Positions 43,511 through 55,473 are shown, numbered from the stretch's first letter. The stretch is 64,000 nucleotides of DNA from Erodium maritimum (GCA_963921825.1 OY997592.1:22881432-22945431); one strand, 5' to 3'. Notes: generated by a model from the letters alone, not told the origin. A program made the numbers and translations.

Positions 43511-45204
43511 TGTTAGTCTTAGTGCCCGTAGTCCAATCGTAAATGTCCAAATGTAAATATCATCGTTAGCAATAAAATTAAAGCGACTTTATATTACTTA
43601 TGTGTTGGAGTAATATATCGATGTGTGTTCTGATCTATGCCCACCACAAGAATAGAACCGTAGATCAAGATGGATCACACTCGATGGGTCCCTAGTCAAA
43701 AAAGCTTCACTAGAAGCGACTAGTATGAAAGATGGCTCTTTATGGCTTACGTTCTTTTAGTCATTGGAATGAGATTCCGAAGTCTGATCATAGATATCAT
43801 GTGGGACATGATATCAAACGACTCGACATGAATATGTTCCATAGATCAAGTCATGAACATAGTCATTGTCGTAGCTTGTCATGTATCCTTAGACCAAGGA
43901 GTCTTTATGATTACTATGAATTAAACAACTGAGTTTGACCTGGGCCCAACGTTGCCTGTGACAGGTTTCCATAACGACCAGGATTGTCTTGGGGACGGAC
44001 TTCATGAGTTACACGAAAGACGACTAAGTGATTTATCCCTCATACTGCGTTATGGGAAAGATATCGATTCTCGGCCGCTTGATCGAAAGTGACTGAAAGA
44101 ATAGCATGGCCATGCACATGATACTGGGTATCATTTATTCAGTCATCTCACATATCAAGGAACAGTGATTGAGAATAATAAGGATGTCGGCTCTATGCCC
44201 TATCTCAATCAAGATATCGGTGATAAAAGGATAATGACAGGGACGACGGAAACATTAGAATCGGCAGGGTCGATTCGTTACGCAGTGCCAGACAATACTA
44301 AAGTCTCATTAGTTGCCAATTAAATAGGATAAAGTAAAATGAGATTTTACGTTGATCTATTGACATGCATAAACCTAAGGGTCACACCGGAGCGGAGGGT
44401 GAAACTCATTGACACATTTATTGAGAATGGCCAAAAGGAAGTTGTCTCGGGACATGACCAGAATTAGGTTTTGGGTCATGTGCCCATAAGTGAATAGGAC
44501 TTTACGGATCAAGACAAGGCTTGGAGTCTTGGGATTGATCGCGTCAGATAATGTTGGACATTTCCGGTATGGAAGACTTGGTGGTGATAAGCGCGTCACG
44601 GGACCTCGTTGGGAATGGCCACGGGCCATGTTCCAAGAGGCCTATGAGAGGTCCATGCAACCAAGGCCTATGGAACTAATTGTTCAAGTCTTGATTAATT
44701 AGTACTAAGTAAGCAAAATAAGGATTAAGGTGTTGGTGATTCACCACCTAACCCCATTTTGTCTAGCCATACTTTGTCCTATTTACACCTTACTTGTCAC
44801 CATACTTGTCCTATACTTTTAGTTTGACATGTTGATGGAGTTTGTTATGTTTAAGTCATCTTTTTTCAACATAACAAACACAAGACAAGAATAGGAAACA
44901 CAACTTCTCCCTCATCTCCCTTGCAATTTCAGCCAAGGCAAGCTCCCACCTCCATTTTTGTGTTCTTGAGTCCTCAAAGACAAGAACTACGTGGCTTTGA
45001 TTCCCATGTGGATACGTAGGCGTCTTGGAGACTCAAGTCAATCATTCTTTACGCAGTGTTCTTGTTTTGGTAAGAAATAGTGATGAATTTTTCTCTTGTG
45101 AATCCATTCTTTTGTAATTGTTTCATGGTTTTAATCGTCTCTTGGTTTTCATTGATTTTCCGCTGCGAGTTGGTTCATCTCCAACCCTACCTCAAGACCT
45201 AACA
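43511..45204 (+). mobile_element. Solo LTR, 1694 bp, same copia family as 13752-15439
   Basis: It has TGTTAG...CTAACA ends and matches the other solo LTR end to end with scattered substitutions. It lies in the subterminal repeat region of the CACTA element. The flanking 5-mers TCAAC and TATAC do not match exactly, so the target duplication has decayed or the element arrived by another route. Confidence 0.9.
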
Positions 45205-45458
45205 TATACACCTCTACGACTCCATGCTGTTGCCGTCACGTCGTAGGGTATATATACCTTTACGACGACAACATCGTGTAGTCGTAGAGGTGTATATAAC
45301 TCTATGAGTGCACTGTATGGTGTCGTAGGGTATATTACTTCTGCGAGGCCATTCCATGACGTCGTAGAGGAACCTAACTTCTGTGATGGCATGGAAAGTG
45401 CCCCGTCGCAGAAGTAAAAAGCTGGTGTAGTGACAACATGACCTTCACCCACGATGAT

Positions 45459-46115
45459 TGTTATTCTTAGTGCCCGTAGTCCAATCGTAAATGTCCAAAT
45501 GTAGATATCGTCTTTGGAAATATAATAAAATGACTTTCATATTACTCAGGTGTTAGAGTAGTATATGGTGTGTGTTTATGATCTATGCCTTCCATGCGAA
45601 TAGAACCATAAATCAGGATGGATCACACTCGATGGGGCTCCCTAGTCAGTAGTCTTCACTAGAAGAGACTAGTATGAAAGATGACTCTTAATGGTTTACG
45701 TTCTATTGGCCATTGGAATGCGTTCCGAAGTCTGATCATAGATATCACGTGGGAAATGGTATTGGACGTCCCCACCTGAATATGTTCCATAGATTAAGTC
45801 ATGAACATATTCAGAGTCATATCTTGTCAGGTATCCTTAGACCGAGGAGTCTCTGTGGTTGCTATGTAGTAAACAACTGAGTTTGACCTGAAAGCCTAAC
45901 ATTGCACCGTGACTGGGCTTCCATAACGGCCAAGATTGTCTTGGGGAATGACTGCATGAGTAACACGAGAGACGACTATGGAACATATTCATGTTGAGTC
46001 AGCCAATATCATGTCCTACATGATATCAATGATTAGAGTCCAGAATCCCATTCCAATGACTAATGTAACGCGAGCCATAAAGAGTCACCTTTCATACTAG
46101 TCGCTTCTAGTGAAG
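45459..46115. repeat. Copia LTR piece joined head-to-head to an inverted LTR piece
   Basis: 45459-45980 matches the first 520 bp of the 1.69-kb LTR in plus orientation (TGTTATTCTTAGTGCCC). At CTATGG (about 45978) the sequence switches to the reverse complement of LTR positions about 340 down to 200, up to the gypsy insertion at 46116. The inverted part resumes at 52302. The CTAT shared by both arms is microhomology at the junction. Confidence 0.8.
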
Positions 46116-46238
46116 TGATAGATGTGAAAATGGAGGGGGGGGGGGTGGTAGATTAGTGCTTGAGACCTTAGGGTTGAGGAAGAGATAGGGGAAAGAGAAG
46201 AGAGAATTGGGGTTTAGAGAGAGGAAGAGAGGGGGGGG

Positions 46239-46273
<35 letters not shown>

Positions 46274-46450
46274 ATTGTTATGGACTTTCATGGAGTCATA
46301 GCTCCGATCTTCATTCCTCTTCCAGATATAAGCATGAAGACAAACAATAACTTAAAGGGCCTTGGGCTGGCCACAATAAAAGCAACAGTTAAAAGTAAAT
46401 ACATAAGTAAGGTCCAATAATATCGCCCGAATACGAAAGGGTCTGGATCA
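46116..46450 (-). repeat. Gypsy 3' LTR
   Basis: 335 bp, TGATAG...GGATCA on the plus strand. It includes a G run (46136-46145) and a (GA)n run (46217-46270). Numerous substitutions separate it from its partner at 51972, so the insertion is not recent. Confidence 0.92.
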
Positions 46451-48872
46451 TCACTCCCATCTCCAAAAATGATCGTGTCCTCACGAGTGTGCATCAAAAT
46501 TGGGACTGGAGATCGTAGAGAAATTCCCAGGTTGCGTACTCCGGAAAAGAGTTGCTCCAGTGGACCAAGACCTGGGTTGCATCTGTATTTCCTCTCTTAG
46601 TCAAACGGCGATCCAGGACGTCCATTGAAGCTCGGAGCAGGGAACCGTCAGGCGCCATCGGCGGGAGAGTTGGGGTCGATAGGTGAGCTTCGGCATGTCT
46701 CTACAGCTGGGAGAGGTGAAAGGTGGGATGAATTTTGGATCCCTCCGGCAAGTCCAATTGATAAGCTACTAAGCCAATTTTGCAAAGAACTGAGAATGGA
46801 CAAAAAATATTGGGGCTTAACTTCTAGTTGGAGTGACTAACCATCGAGGATTGACGGTAAGGATGGAGTTTGACGTATACGAGTTCATCCACCTCAGAAG
46901 ATCTTTCAAAACGATGCTTATCTGCTTGGGATTTCATCCTCTATTGAACACGAAAAATGAAAGCGTAGCAATTTCAAGGCTTCTTATCTGGCTGTGAGGC
47001 TACGGCCCACTGTTGCAACATCTGTGCTGACAGTTAGGTATGCAATCATGGTGTGAGGAGGTTGTCCATATAGTGCCTCATAGGGATTGGTGTTAGCAGA
47101 GATATGAAATGTGGAGTTATACCACCATTCTACTAGCGGAAACCATTTAACCCAATCCCTCGGAGCATCACCACACATGAAACGAAGGTATATCTCCAAC
47201 CCACGATTCACTACCTCCGTTTGACCGATAGTTTGGGGGTGATAGGCCGTGCTCAAATTCTATAGGATCTTCTGAAGACGAAAAGGTTCTTTCCAAACGT
47301 GCTGATAAATACCTTGTCCCGATCCCTAACGATGCTTTGAGGCATACCATGGAGCTTAAAGACATTTTCAAAGAATGACTGTGCCACAAAGATAGCTGTA
47401 TAAGGGCGCTTCATGGGAATGAAATATGTTGTCTTGGTGAGTCGATCCACAACGACCAGAATTACATCAAAACCGTGGGATCGAGGAACTCCATCAATAA
47501 AGTCCATAGAATTTTCGACCCAATCTCGCGTGAGGATATGGAGCGATTGCAATAGCCCGGGAGAGGCAGCCAAGTCGGGTTTGTGGTGCTGGCAAACATC
47601 AAAGGCCGAGACATAAGCATGAACCACATAACACAATTTATTCCAATAGAGGTGGGAAGAGATTCTCTTGTAGGTGGCATGAATTCCAAAGTGGCCTCCA
47701 ATTACCGAAGAGTGGAAATAAGCAATTATCTCTATGCGAAAGGCAAGGTCGTTCCCGACAACCAATTTGGACTTGTGAAACAATTGGTTATTCTTCCAAG
47801 AATATTGGCCTAACATCTTTGTGGGATGAGCACTCATGGCTGCAACCTTATCAGCGACCTTAACATTAGAAGCCCAAGAGGATGCAATTCAGCGCAACCG
47901 ATCAGAAGAGATGGTGGAGAGGGCGAAAACAGAGTTTGTTGGAGGTTGGCGAGACAGTGTGTCTGCAACGATATTGGTATGGCCTTTTCATAACTGAACA
48001 TCGTAGTCGTAACCCATTGTCGAATACTAGGCGACGGTAAATAGCATGCTTCGACATATTATGTGAATAAACAAGAATATCGTCAAAAAAACACAAATAC
48101 AAAAATACGCAGGAACGGCCAGAAGATATCGTTCATTAACAATTAGAATGTTGAAGGGGCATTCGTGAGGCCGAAGGGCATAACCAAGATTTTCTAATGG
48201 TTGGAATGTGTACAAAAGGCCGTTTTATGGATATCCCCCTCTTTCATGAGTATTTGATGGAAGCCAGAGCGTAGATCAAGCTTAGAGAAGTAGGATGCCC
48301 CTTGCAATTCATCCAATAGATCATCCACAAGAGGAATTGGGAACTTGTTCTTGGTAGTAACGACATTAAGTTGTCTGTAATCGATGCAAAGCCTCAACGA
48401 ATTGTCCTTCTTTCAAACAGAATCACCGGAGATGCGAAGGCGCTTGTGCTATCACGAATGATGTCGAAGTGAAGCATTTAAGAGATCATTCGTTCGATCT
48501 CTTATTTTTGGATTGTTGGGTAGAGATATGGCCTAATCTTGATAGCTTTCGCGTCCAAGGATAGAGAGATACCATGATCATGTGATTGTGGAGGCGGCAA
48601 GCCACTAGGAGGGTCAAACAGGGACGAAAACTCCAAAAGAAGAGCATCAATTTCTATCGGTAGAAGTGTAGAGTTATTGCCAGTTGGAGAGACCTTGGGA
48701 AAACAGGGAACGGTTGCAAAGATCGAATGGAGAGTACTCACGGAGAAGGTAGTAGCAAGTCTGTTGTATTGGCGATGCGAAGCCCAAGTAATTGAACCTG
48801 ATCCCAATCCCAGCAAACGAATCCATGAATCGCCCAATTGGAATTCCATAAATAAGGATTTAAAGTCCCACA

Positions 48873-50471
48873 ACATTGAGTTCACAATATGATTGTGATT
48901 TCGAAAATGCCTCGCCGTATGTTGAGAACCCCCTTGGTTGTAGGAAGGAGGAGTGATTCTTTGGCCTCTTTCTGCTTGGTTCTACTCTTGGCTTACGAAT
49001 CGCATTGTAAAATCGTTGATCGGAAGTCGTCTATGGTTCGTGTCCAAGATGGCGTGGAGAAGACAATTCCAGCCAAAAAGACACATGTATTAGAAGCGTT
49101 CGACCTAGGAAACAAAAGAAATCAAAGGTTGCTAGTGAGAAAATGTCTTTTGGGGATAGGGAGAACACTGCTCAGGGCAGTATCAGTGGCGCTGCTCCTG
49201 GTCCCAAATGCTCTATTTCAGGTTCTCCAGCTTTTGTTATTGGTTCAGGCGATGTGTTGCCTGTTTGTGATCAGACTCGAAACGAAGTTACACATATATA
49301 CAATCCTACGCATCGAGGGGGGGGGGGGGGGGTGTGACTTCATTTGGTATAGGTTCTGGCAATCCCCTATTTCAGAAACCGGCGAGCTCAGACGTTTCTC
49401 AGGTGAGTTCTTCTGAGATTTTCATCTGTAATCTACCTCACGAAACTAAGTAGGATTGGGTTCATCAATGCTTCAAAACTTTTGGCAACATAACCAATTG
49501 TTTGATCCTGAAATGACCAAACAAAAGAGGAAAGGTTTTTGGGTTTGTATCCTTCTCGTCGCCAGTGACTGCTTCTCAAGCAATGGCCATTTACAACGGA
49601 TTTAAGATCAACGGACATGTCCTTTTTGTTGCAATCGCGCGTCCACGTGTAGTATCAGTGTGACCGTTGAGCTTGGGTCAGGTTGTCGAGTTGGAGATTC
49701 CGACGAATTTTCCGACCGTTGACAGAACAACCACAATCCGTGCGTTTGAATTTCAAATCTCCCCATCTTTAAGGGATAGTCAGATCGCTAGTTTGATTTT
49801 TCTGCCCATGGATCGCAATTCTATTTCAGTGGTTCGTGAGGAAGATGACGCTGATGTGACAGTGTTCAAGCGGGCTAATGAAGGTGAGGCCCATCAAAAG
49901 CCTAAGTTAGGTTCGAAGCTAGCACATGTTGATGTGGGTCTGGCTTGTGCATCTGGGTCTACTAAGGGTGTTAACGCCCAAGTAGGGGAATTGGTTCACC
50001 AACTACCTTGTTGGATCCGTGTAGTGGGTTTGGTGATTCGATTTCGAACGCGGGTGTTAGGGAGCAAGGTAGCCCTTGGAAAGACACTTTGAAAAAATCC
50101 TCGGTGCGTAAAGGGTGGATTGCAAAGTCGTCTAATGGTATCATTACCTATTCTAAGCCTTTAACGCGTTCTATGAGTCAGGAGGTTTTGAAAGCTGCCC
50201 CTCAAATGGTGGATTCTTGGACTCAGGCGATTGTGAAACCACCTAAGGGCGCTATATCGGGTATCAAGGAGAATAGTATTTCTCTTTGATGCCTTTTTTT
50301 CTTCTTCTTGTTTTTCGAGGAATACTCTCCTTTTAGCTTTAAACGTTTTTGCCTTTAAGCTCCATGGCTGGGAGCTCCTTTTTAATCGTTTCTATGGTCT
50401 TTGACCTATTGTTGCTTTCTTTCTGGAAAGTTTCTCGTTTTTAATAAAATTTCCGCGCTGATAAAAAAAAT
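48873..50471 (+). mobile_element. ORF1-only LINE inserted in the gypsy element
   Basis: The 8-bp duplication GTCCCACA lies at 48865-48872 and 50472-50479. The gypsy frame is continuous across the empty site (AILWDFKS). The 3' end is GCGCTGATAAAAAAAA (50456-50470). It is about 1.6 kb long. It codes for an RRM-type ORF1 relic and then a 180-bp 3' UTR; endonuclease and reverse transcriptase are absent. A G15 run sits at 49318-49332. Confidence 0.85.
49143..50289 (+). pseudogene. LINE ORF1 relic with RRM
   Basis: A Gly/Ser/Pro-rich start (MSFGDRENTAQGSISGAAPG) is followed by a decayed RRM. ICNLPHETK lies at about 49425, FGNITNCLILK next, the RNP1-like GKVFGFVSF at about 49533, then ALAM-like SQAMAIYNGFKINGHVLFVAIARP up to 49650. 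The last part closely resembles INSLNGLKFNGHVVMVALARP in the LINE at 12509-15912, placing both in one clade. The C-terminus reads KAAPQMVDSWTQAIVKPPKG and stops at 50287-50289. Three or more stops and at least two frameshifts are present. Confidence 0.7.
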
Positions 50472-51971
50472 GTCCCACAGTATCGCCCGAGTGTGATCAG
50501 CCATTGGGTCCCAAGGATAATGTCACAACCTTGTATAGGAAGCACCCAAAAATCTACAGTGAAATGAAGGCCTTGCATAACTCAACGAAGATCCTTGTAA
50601 CATAAACCAGAAGTCAAGGTCTTGCCATTAGCTACGGAGACTCGTATACATTGTGTGGGGAGTGGGCGATAATGTAGGCATTTGGCAGCAGATGCATGGA
50701 CGAAATTAAGGGTGCTTCTCGAATCAATTAAGATAATGATATGCTGAGAACCGATAGAGCCACGCAATTTCATCGTTTGGAATCTGGACGTTCCGCGCAA
50801 GGCATGGAGGGAAACATGAGGGTGGCCTGAAGCGATGATACCCTCCTCATCCGGATTAGCTTCCAATGTGGCTACATAGTCTACGAATTCTTCTCCCGCT
50901 GATTCGTGGCTGAAGTCATAGTCTACTAACATGTGGAAAAGCTACGATTTGGTACATCTATGGTCACGTGAGAATTTGTCTCTGCACCACACGCAGAGAC
51001 CCTTGCGGAAACGCTCGTCACATAGCTGGAATTGTGCTTCAGTAGGGGCACGAGATGAAGATATTAAGTGGGGTTTTGGTTGTGAGTAAGGTGGTTTGGA
51101 TGTAGAGGTAAATGTAGGTTTCAGTAGGGAAGGAGGAGTGGAGAAACGGGGAAATGATGAGTGTTGGGTGAATGGGAAATATCTCGGTTTGGGCTGGGAG
51201 GAGAGCTTCCTTTCCAAATGTTTAGCCATGAGTAGAGCTTTGTTTATGTCCTTTGGAAAATGCATGCGTACCCATCCTCAATATTTGGCTGCAAGTTGCC
51301 TAAAAACATCCCAGAGCATCCTTTTCTAAGATGCTAATTTGAGTAATGATGCTCTGAAAAGCTTGGAAATATTCATCGACGAACTTGTCTTGTCGGAGGT
51401 GAGCTAATTCTGACATATAGTCAATGTACTCACCATTTGTAAATCTCCGAAGGAGGGCCACAAGGTAGTATTTCCAGGGAACCTAAGGCAAGCCCTAAGC
51501 TTTGAGTTGCTGAGAAAAGTGTAGTGATGTCGAAGTGTGGCGTCCTCGAAGCCGAGCATGGCATCCCAGACCATTTCGACCTCTGGGATGTCCTCATCCA
51601 AGTAGTGTTGTTCGAACTTCAATTCCCAGCCGACGAAGTCGGACCCATCAAACCGAGGCAACTTACGGATGCGATGCTCGCCTTTTGGAGTGGGATCTGG
51701 TGGCATTTCTACTGGAATGTTTGGTGGTGCACCCAATATTCTGGGTTGGGCTGTAACTAAGGAAGCGGGTGTAGGTGATTGGGAACATGGGAGTTGGGAA
51801 TGCGAACCACCAAGGCTTCGATTATGGTTGTGAGTTTTGTAATCTTGGAGTCAAGGGAGTTCACTGAATCTTTGATGGTGAGGACTTCAGAATTAGTTGC
51901 ATCCAAATCAAGTTGGAGTTGGCACTAGGTAGGATCAGTGGACATTTTTAGGTTGGAAGGTAGTCTACCAG

Positions 51972-52296
51972 TGATAGGGGTGGAAATGGGGGGGGGGATT
52001 AGGGCTTTGGACCCTAGGGTTGAAGAAGAGATAGGGGAAAGAGAGGAGAGAATTGGGGTTTAGAGAGAGGAAGAGAGAGGGAGAGAGAGAGAGAGAGAGG
52101 AGAGAGAAGTACTGTTTTGGACTTTCATGGAGTCATAACTCTGATTTTCATTCCTCTACCTTATATATGCAAGAAGACAAACGATAACTTAAAGGGCCTT
52201 GGGCTGGCCACAATAAGCCAAATAAAAGCAACAATTAAAAGTAAATAAATAAGTAAGGTCCAATAACATAGCCCAAATACAAAAGGGTCCGTATTA
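51972..52296 (-). repeat. Gypsy 5' LTR
   Basis: 325 bp partner of 46116-46450, with the same block order: GGAAATGG, TAGGGTTGA-GAAGAGATAGGGG, GA repeat, TTTGGACTTTCATGGAGTCATA and GGGCCTTGGGCTGGCCACAATAA. Confidence 0.92.
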
Positions 52297-52301
52297 TGAA
52301 G

Positions 52302-52496
52302 CTTTATTGATTAGGGACCTATCAAGTGTAATTCGTCTCGATCTATGGTTCTACTTCGTATGGTGGACATAGATCAGAACACACTTGGATATATTACTCC
52401 AACACATAAGTAATATAAAACCGCTTTACTTTTATTGCCAACAATGATATATACATTTGGACATTTACGATTCAACTATGGGCACTAAGACTAACA
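52302..52496 (-). repeat. 5' end of the 1.69-kb copia LTR, reverse orientation
   Basis: It continues the inverted LTR piece from 46110 after the gypsy insertion and ends CTAACA at 52496, the reverse of TGTTAG. Directly beyond, on the minus strand, is AAAGTGGGATAT, the purine tract of a copia element. This identifies it as the 3' LTR of the copia relic at 52497-54250. Confidence 0.85.
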
Positions 52497-54250
52497 ATAT
52501 CCCACTTTATCTAGGTCTAGTATAAACTCCAATCTATTCCCATTGACTTTACATGTCTAACATGATTTGGCAGTAGGAGTGCCTTAGTCAATGGATTGAC
52601 TACATTATCATCAGTTGCAATATAGGTGATCTTCACCACACCTCTGTTCAGAATGTCTTTGGTGAGGTGGTAATGCCGCATTACATATTTGGATTTATTA
52701 TGCGATCTGAACTCTTTAGGTTGCGCAATGCCCCATTGTGTTGTCGCCAAATAGATTCAAGGGCTGGACAGTTTTTTAATTACACCCTAACCTGCAGTGA
52801 ATTTCCAAATCCATATAGGCTCTTTAGCTGACTCCATAGTAAGCATGTACTCGACCTCTATCATAGAATTGGTGGCGGTATCTTGCTTTACGCTTTCCCA
52901 GCTAAAAGCTCCGCATTCAGCGTAAACACATATCCTGACTGGCTAACTTCTAAAGTCATCTGGATCTGTTTGAAATCTAGCATCTACATATCCATTGACG
53001 ACTAGTTCAACATCACCTTTACCCCAAGGTTAGTCTGATGTTTGCAGGTACAACTTCAGGCATATGAGACGTCCAGTCTCGTGCATATCATGGAAAACAT
53101 AATCGATCCTACCTCCCCAAGTGTATGGGATTCACATCATCCTTTTCTACTCATCATGTGTCGAAGGACACTGAGTCTTGCTGAGTTGAATGCCATGACG
53201 AGCGGGTAAGAGTCCTTTCTTTGAATCGAGCGTTGAGAACCTACTCAATGCCTTGTTTACAAAGGTGCTCTAACTTAAACCCAAGACCCTCTTGGTGCGA
53301 TCTCTATATATCTTAATCCTGAAGATATAAGCAGCATCGCTTAAGTACTGTATTGAGAAACACTTCCTCAACCAAGCTTTAGTATCGTGCAAGGTTGGGA
53401 TGTCATTTCCAATGAGCACCAAAAAGGTAATATTACTCCCACTAGCCTTCTTATAAAATCAAAGTACATCCTTGTTCTTGATAAAACCAAATCCAATTGT
53501 AGCTTCATCAAAACGAAGGCATCAACTCTGAAAAGCTTGTTTCAATCCATACATGGATTTCAACAACTTACTAATCTTTCCTTTATTCTTAGGATGGGCA
53601 AAACCTTTGGGTTGAAACATACACATGTCCTCTGCTAAACTTCCATTTAAGAATGCGGTTTTGACACACATTTGTCATATCTCGTAATCGTGATGCGCAA
53701 CTATGGCAAGAAGAATCCGGATCGATTTGACCATAGCCACTAGGGAGAAGGTTACCTTATAGTCAATCCCTTGTATTTTCATATAACCTTTTTGCCACCA
53801 GTTAGACTTTGTAGGTATGAGGGTTTCCGTCTATGGCCATCTTCACCTTGAAGATCCATTTGCATTTGATGATCCTCACACCATCGATTGGATCAACCAG
53901 TTCCTAGACATGGTTGTTCGACATGGATTGCATTTCCTCCTGCATGGCTAACATCCATAATTCGGAGTCGAGTCCATCCACGGAATAGATTTCGACCCCT
54001 CCTAAGTTCCGTAGAAGATCGACTATGTTGGCCGTGTGTGATCAAGCAGCCGGATAATCCAACTGCTGTGTGCGCCCATTCGTAGTATTTCGTCACGTAT
54101 TGGGAAATTAAGGGGCGTCCTACGCGACCTCGAGCGTGAATGCATCAAAACTTCCCTAGATCCGTTAAAGCCAAGGGCATGATACAATTCACCTGGGCGA
54201 CATGTCCGTATGAGGGATAAAGGTGGTAGCCATCATATGGCTAGGGATGT
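52497..54250 (-). pseudogene. Ty1/copia relic A: RT and RNase H, 3' end of pol
   Basis: Minus-strand landmarks: an EMQSM-N, LVDP and CKWIFKVKM-DGNP stretch (about 53820-53960) at the start of RT; a VKTAFLNG-like motif and KG-K--KLLKSMYGLKQA-like region (53480-53700); and RNase H with PKEFRSHNKSKYVMRHYHLTKD, VKITYIATDDNVVNPLTKAL and a terminal stop (52517-52750). The order fits copia pol, and the adjacent purine tract and LTR show this is the 3' end. Gag and integrase are missing, and frames change often. It belongs to the element family that supplied the 1.69-kb solo LTRs. Confidence 0.8.
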
Positions 54251-54650
54251 ATTTGTCAGCTATGTGGGTGGGTGTGGGGGACATGGGAGATGCAGTGATG
54301 GGATAGAACGGAGGCGAAGAGGTAGCGGAGACAAGAGAATATTGTAAACCCTAATAGTCGATCTATTATTATAAAAGCACTAACGATTTCACAGATTATG
54401 TGCCTGATATATTTAGTTTACTGAAAAATCATACAAAAAGTATAGAAAGAAATACAATATGTTGCACAATACAATATGAAAAGTGACATACATAAAATAC
54501 ACTAAAACTGACCCAATTTATAGTGCCACAAAATACTACCCACAATGTTACCAAATCAATCTGGTATGTGCGCTACATAGTTTTGTATGATCATATATGC
54601 TAGTTTGAAAGTTGTAGATTAGGTGTATACGATAAAGGGTTGCTGACCCC
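54251..54650. other. AT-rich spacer, nothing recognised
   Basis: 54251-54350 is purine-rich (GGGTGTGGGGGACATGGGAGATG). The rest is AT-rich with no gene or repeat ends seen. Confidence 0.4.
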
Positions 54651-55130
54651 CCGCCCAATTTTGAAGCCTTATTAAGAATCGCATGATGAGTTTTTGTTCA
54701 TCTTCAAAGCCATGGAGTTGTGTTTCAGACATATTAGAGTTGAGGAAGAAATTCCAAAATACTTATGATAGAGGATCAAATTTGCTCAATAGGAAAACAA
54801 TTCTTCAAAAAAGGAAGCAATGGGTGTTGGAAGGCCCTTAAGCCATAATTTTTCATGCGTATAAAGTCCCCGAAGAAGAGATTTTGGCATTATCTTCTAC
54901 TCTTGGTCCTCCTTTAGGCTTTGAGTTTGTTGCAAAGAGAGTTCAAACAAAGAAACGAGGAATAAATTTTCCAGGTCATCGTCTTGAGCAACATGATTCC
55001 TCTCCCGATAGGACTCATGAATACTTTCCAAGTGGGAAAACAAGTTTTTAGATGGATGAAAGATGTTTTTTGATAAGCATTTTCAACCGATCTTCGAAGA
55101 AGACAACCCCGATCATTGGAAGATTTGGGA
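54651..55130 (+). other. Possible gene fragment, unidentified
   Basis: The plus strand has one nearly continuous frame with protein-like composition: a LRKKFQNTYDRGSNLLNRKT block, then KVPEEEILALSSTLGPPLG, KRVQTKKRGINFPGHRLEQH, and in another frame MKDVFFDKHFQPIFEEDN with NPDHWKIWECS. One stop and one frameshift occur. No family is recognised. The copia B element was inserted just after it (55138). It could be a host gene relic or part of an older element. Confidence 0.25.
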
Positions 55131-55137
55131 ATGCTCT

Positions 55138-55473
55138 TGTTGGGGTATAACAACATGGGGAAATACTCAAGAAGTAAGAAATCAAGATAAAATAAGAAAT
55201 CACACACGAACACATGTATTTACGTGGTTCGACAATTTCCTACGTCCATGGCCTTACTACTATCTTCTTATTGCTCTCACAACTTATGAATGATCTTGGG
55301 CTACAAGTACATGATAGTTGTAAGAGAAGACAATGGATAAACAGGTAGAAATTTTGTTTTTTTAAACCTATTAGGTTATATCTTCTAGTTGCATACCCAA
55401 CCCTCTTACCTAAACCTATTAGGAAGGCTAAAACTTTCATAAACATAATAGAAAGTCTCCAAAATCCCTAACA
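55138..55473 (-). repeat. 3' LTR of copia element B
   Basis: 336 bp with TGTTGGGGTAT...CCTAACA ends on the plus strand. On the minus strand it is preceded by the purine tract AAAGTGGGAAAT, directly after the RNase H relic. The outer 5-mer is GCTCT (55133-55137). The matching 5' LTR must lie beyond 64000. This LTR is unrelated to the 1.69-kb family. Confidence 0.8.

Larger units (their letters stand above)
38377..45432 (-). mobile_element. CACTA (En/Spm) DNA transposon with nested solo LTR
   Basis: The left end is CACTACAAGGG and the right end, read on the opposite strand, CACTACACCAGC. The 3-bp duplication ACA flanks it (38374-38376 and 45433-45435). Subterminal regions (38400-38640 and 43430-43510 plus 45205-45420) carry many direct and inverted copies of the word CTACGAC-ACA / TGTCGTAGA, as expected for TNP1-type binding sites. 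Coding relics on the minus strand are TNP2-like (40345-42825) and a second, coiled-coil gene (38808-40345). Without the 1.69-kb LTR the element is about 5.4 kb. Confidence 0.93.
46500..51950 (-). pseudogene. Gypsy gag-pol relic (gag, protease, RT, integrase, chromodomain)
   Basis: Minus-strand domains in order: gag with LPRFDGSDFVGWELKFEQHY (51404-51736) and a zinc-knuckle-like CVWCRDKFSRDHRC (about 50950-51000); protease with LIDSRSTLNF (about 50700), where the usual D-S-G reads D-S-R; after the LINE, RT with [24 protein letters not shown] and [13 protein letters not shown] (48194-48397) and the catalytic FFDDILVYS (about 48090); integrase HHCC region and MDFIDGVP, RDRDKVF and TEVVNRGLE (46984-47837); and a chromodomain-like VLDRRLTKRGN...VLVHWSN...EYATWEF (46520-46625). 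RNase H between 47840 and 48050 is missing. Many stops and frameshifts are present. The order RT before integrase and the chromodomain mark a plant chromovirus. Confidence 0.88.
46116..52296 (-). mobile_element. Ty3/gypsy retrotransposon (chromovirus type), 6.2 kb, TSD TGAAG
   Basis: The LTRs are 46116-46450 (3' LTR) and 51972-52296 (5' LTR), both oriented to the minus strand, with perfect TGAAG duplications (46111-46115 and 52297-52301). The terminal CA of the outer LTR reads TA. A purine tract GGAGATGGGAGTGA lies against the 3' LTR. The 5' LTR is followed one base later by TGGTA, then diverges from the tRNA-Met primer site. Each LTR holds a GGTTTAGAGAGAGGAAGAG purine block and a GA microsatellite. 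It is inserted in the inverted copia LTR. It is defective, and an ORF1-only LINE interrupts it. Confidence 0.95.
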
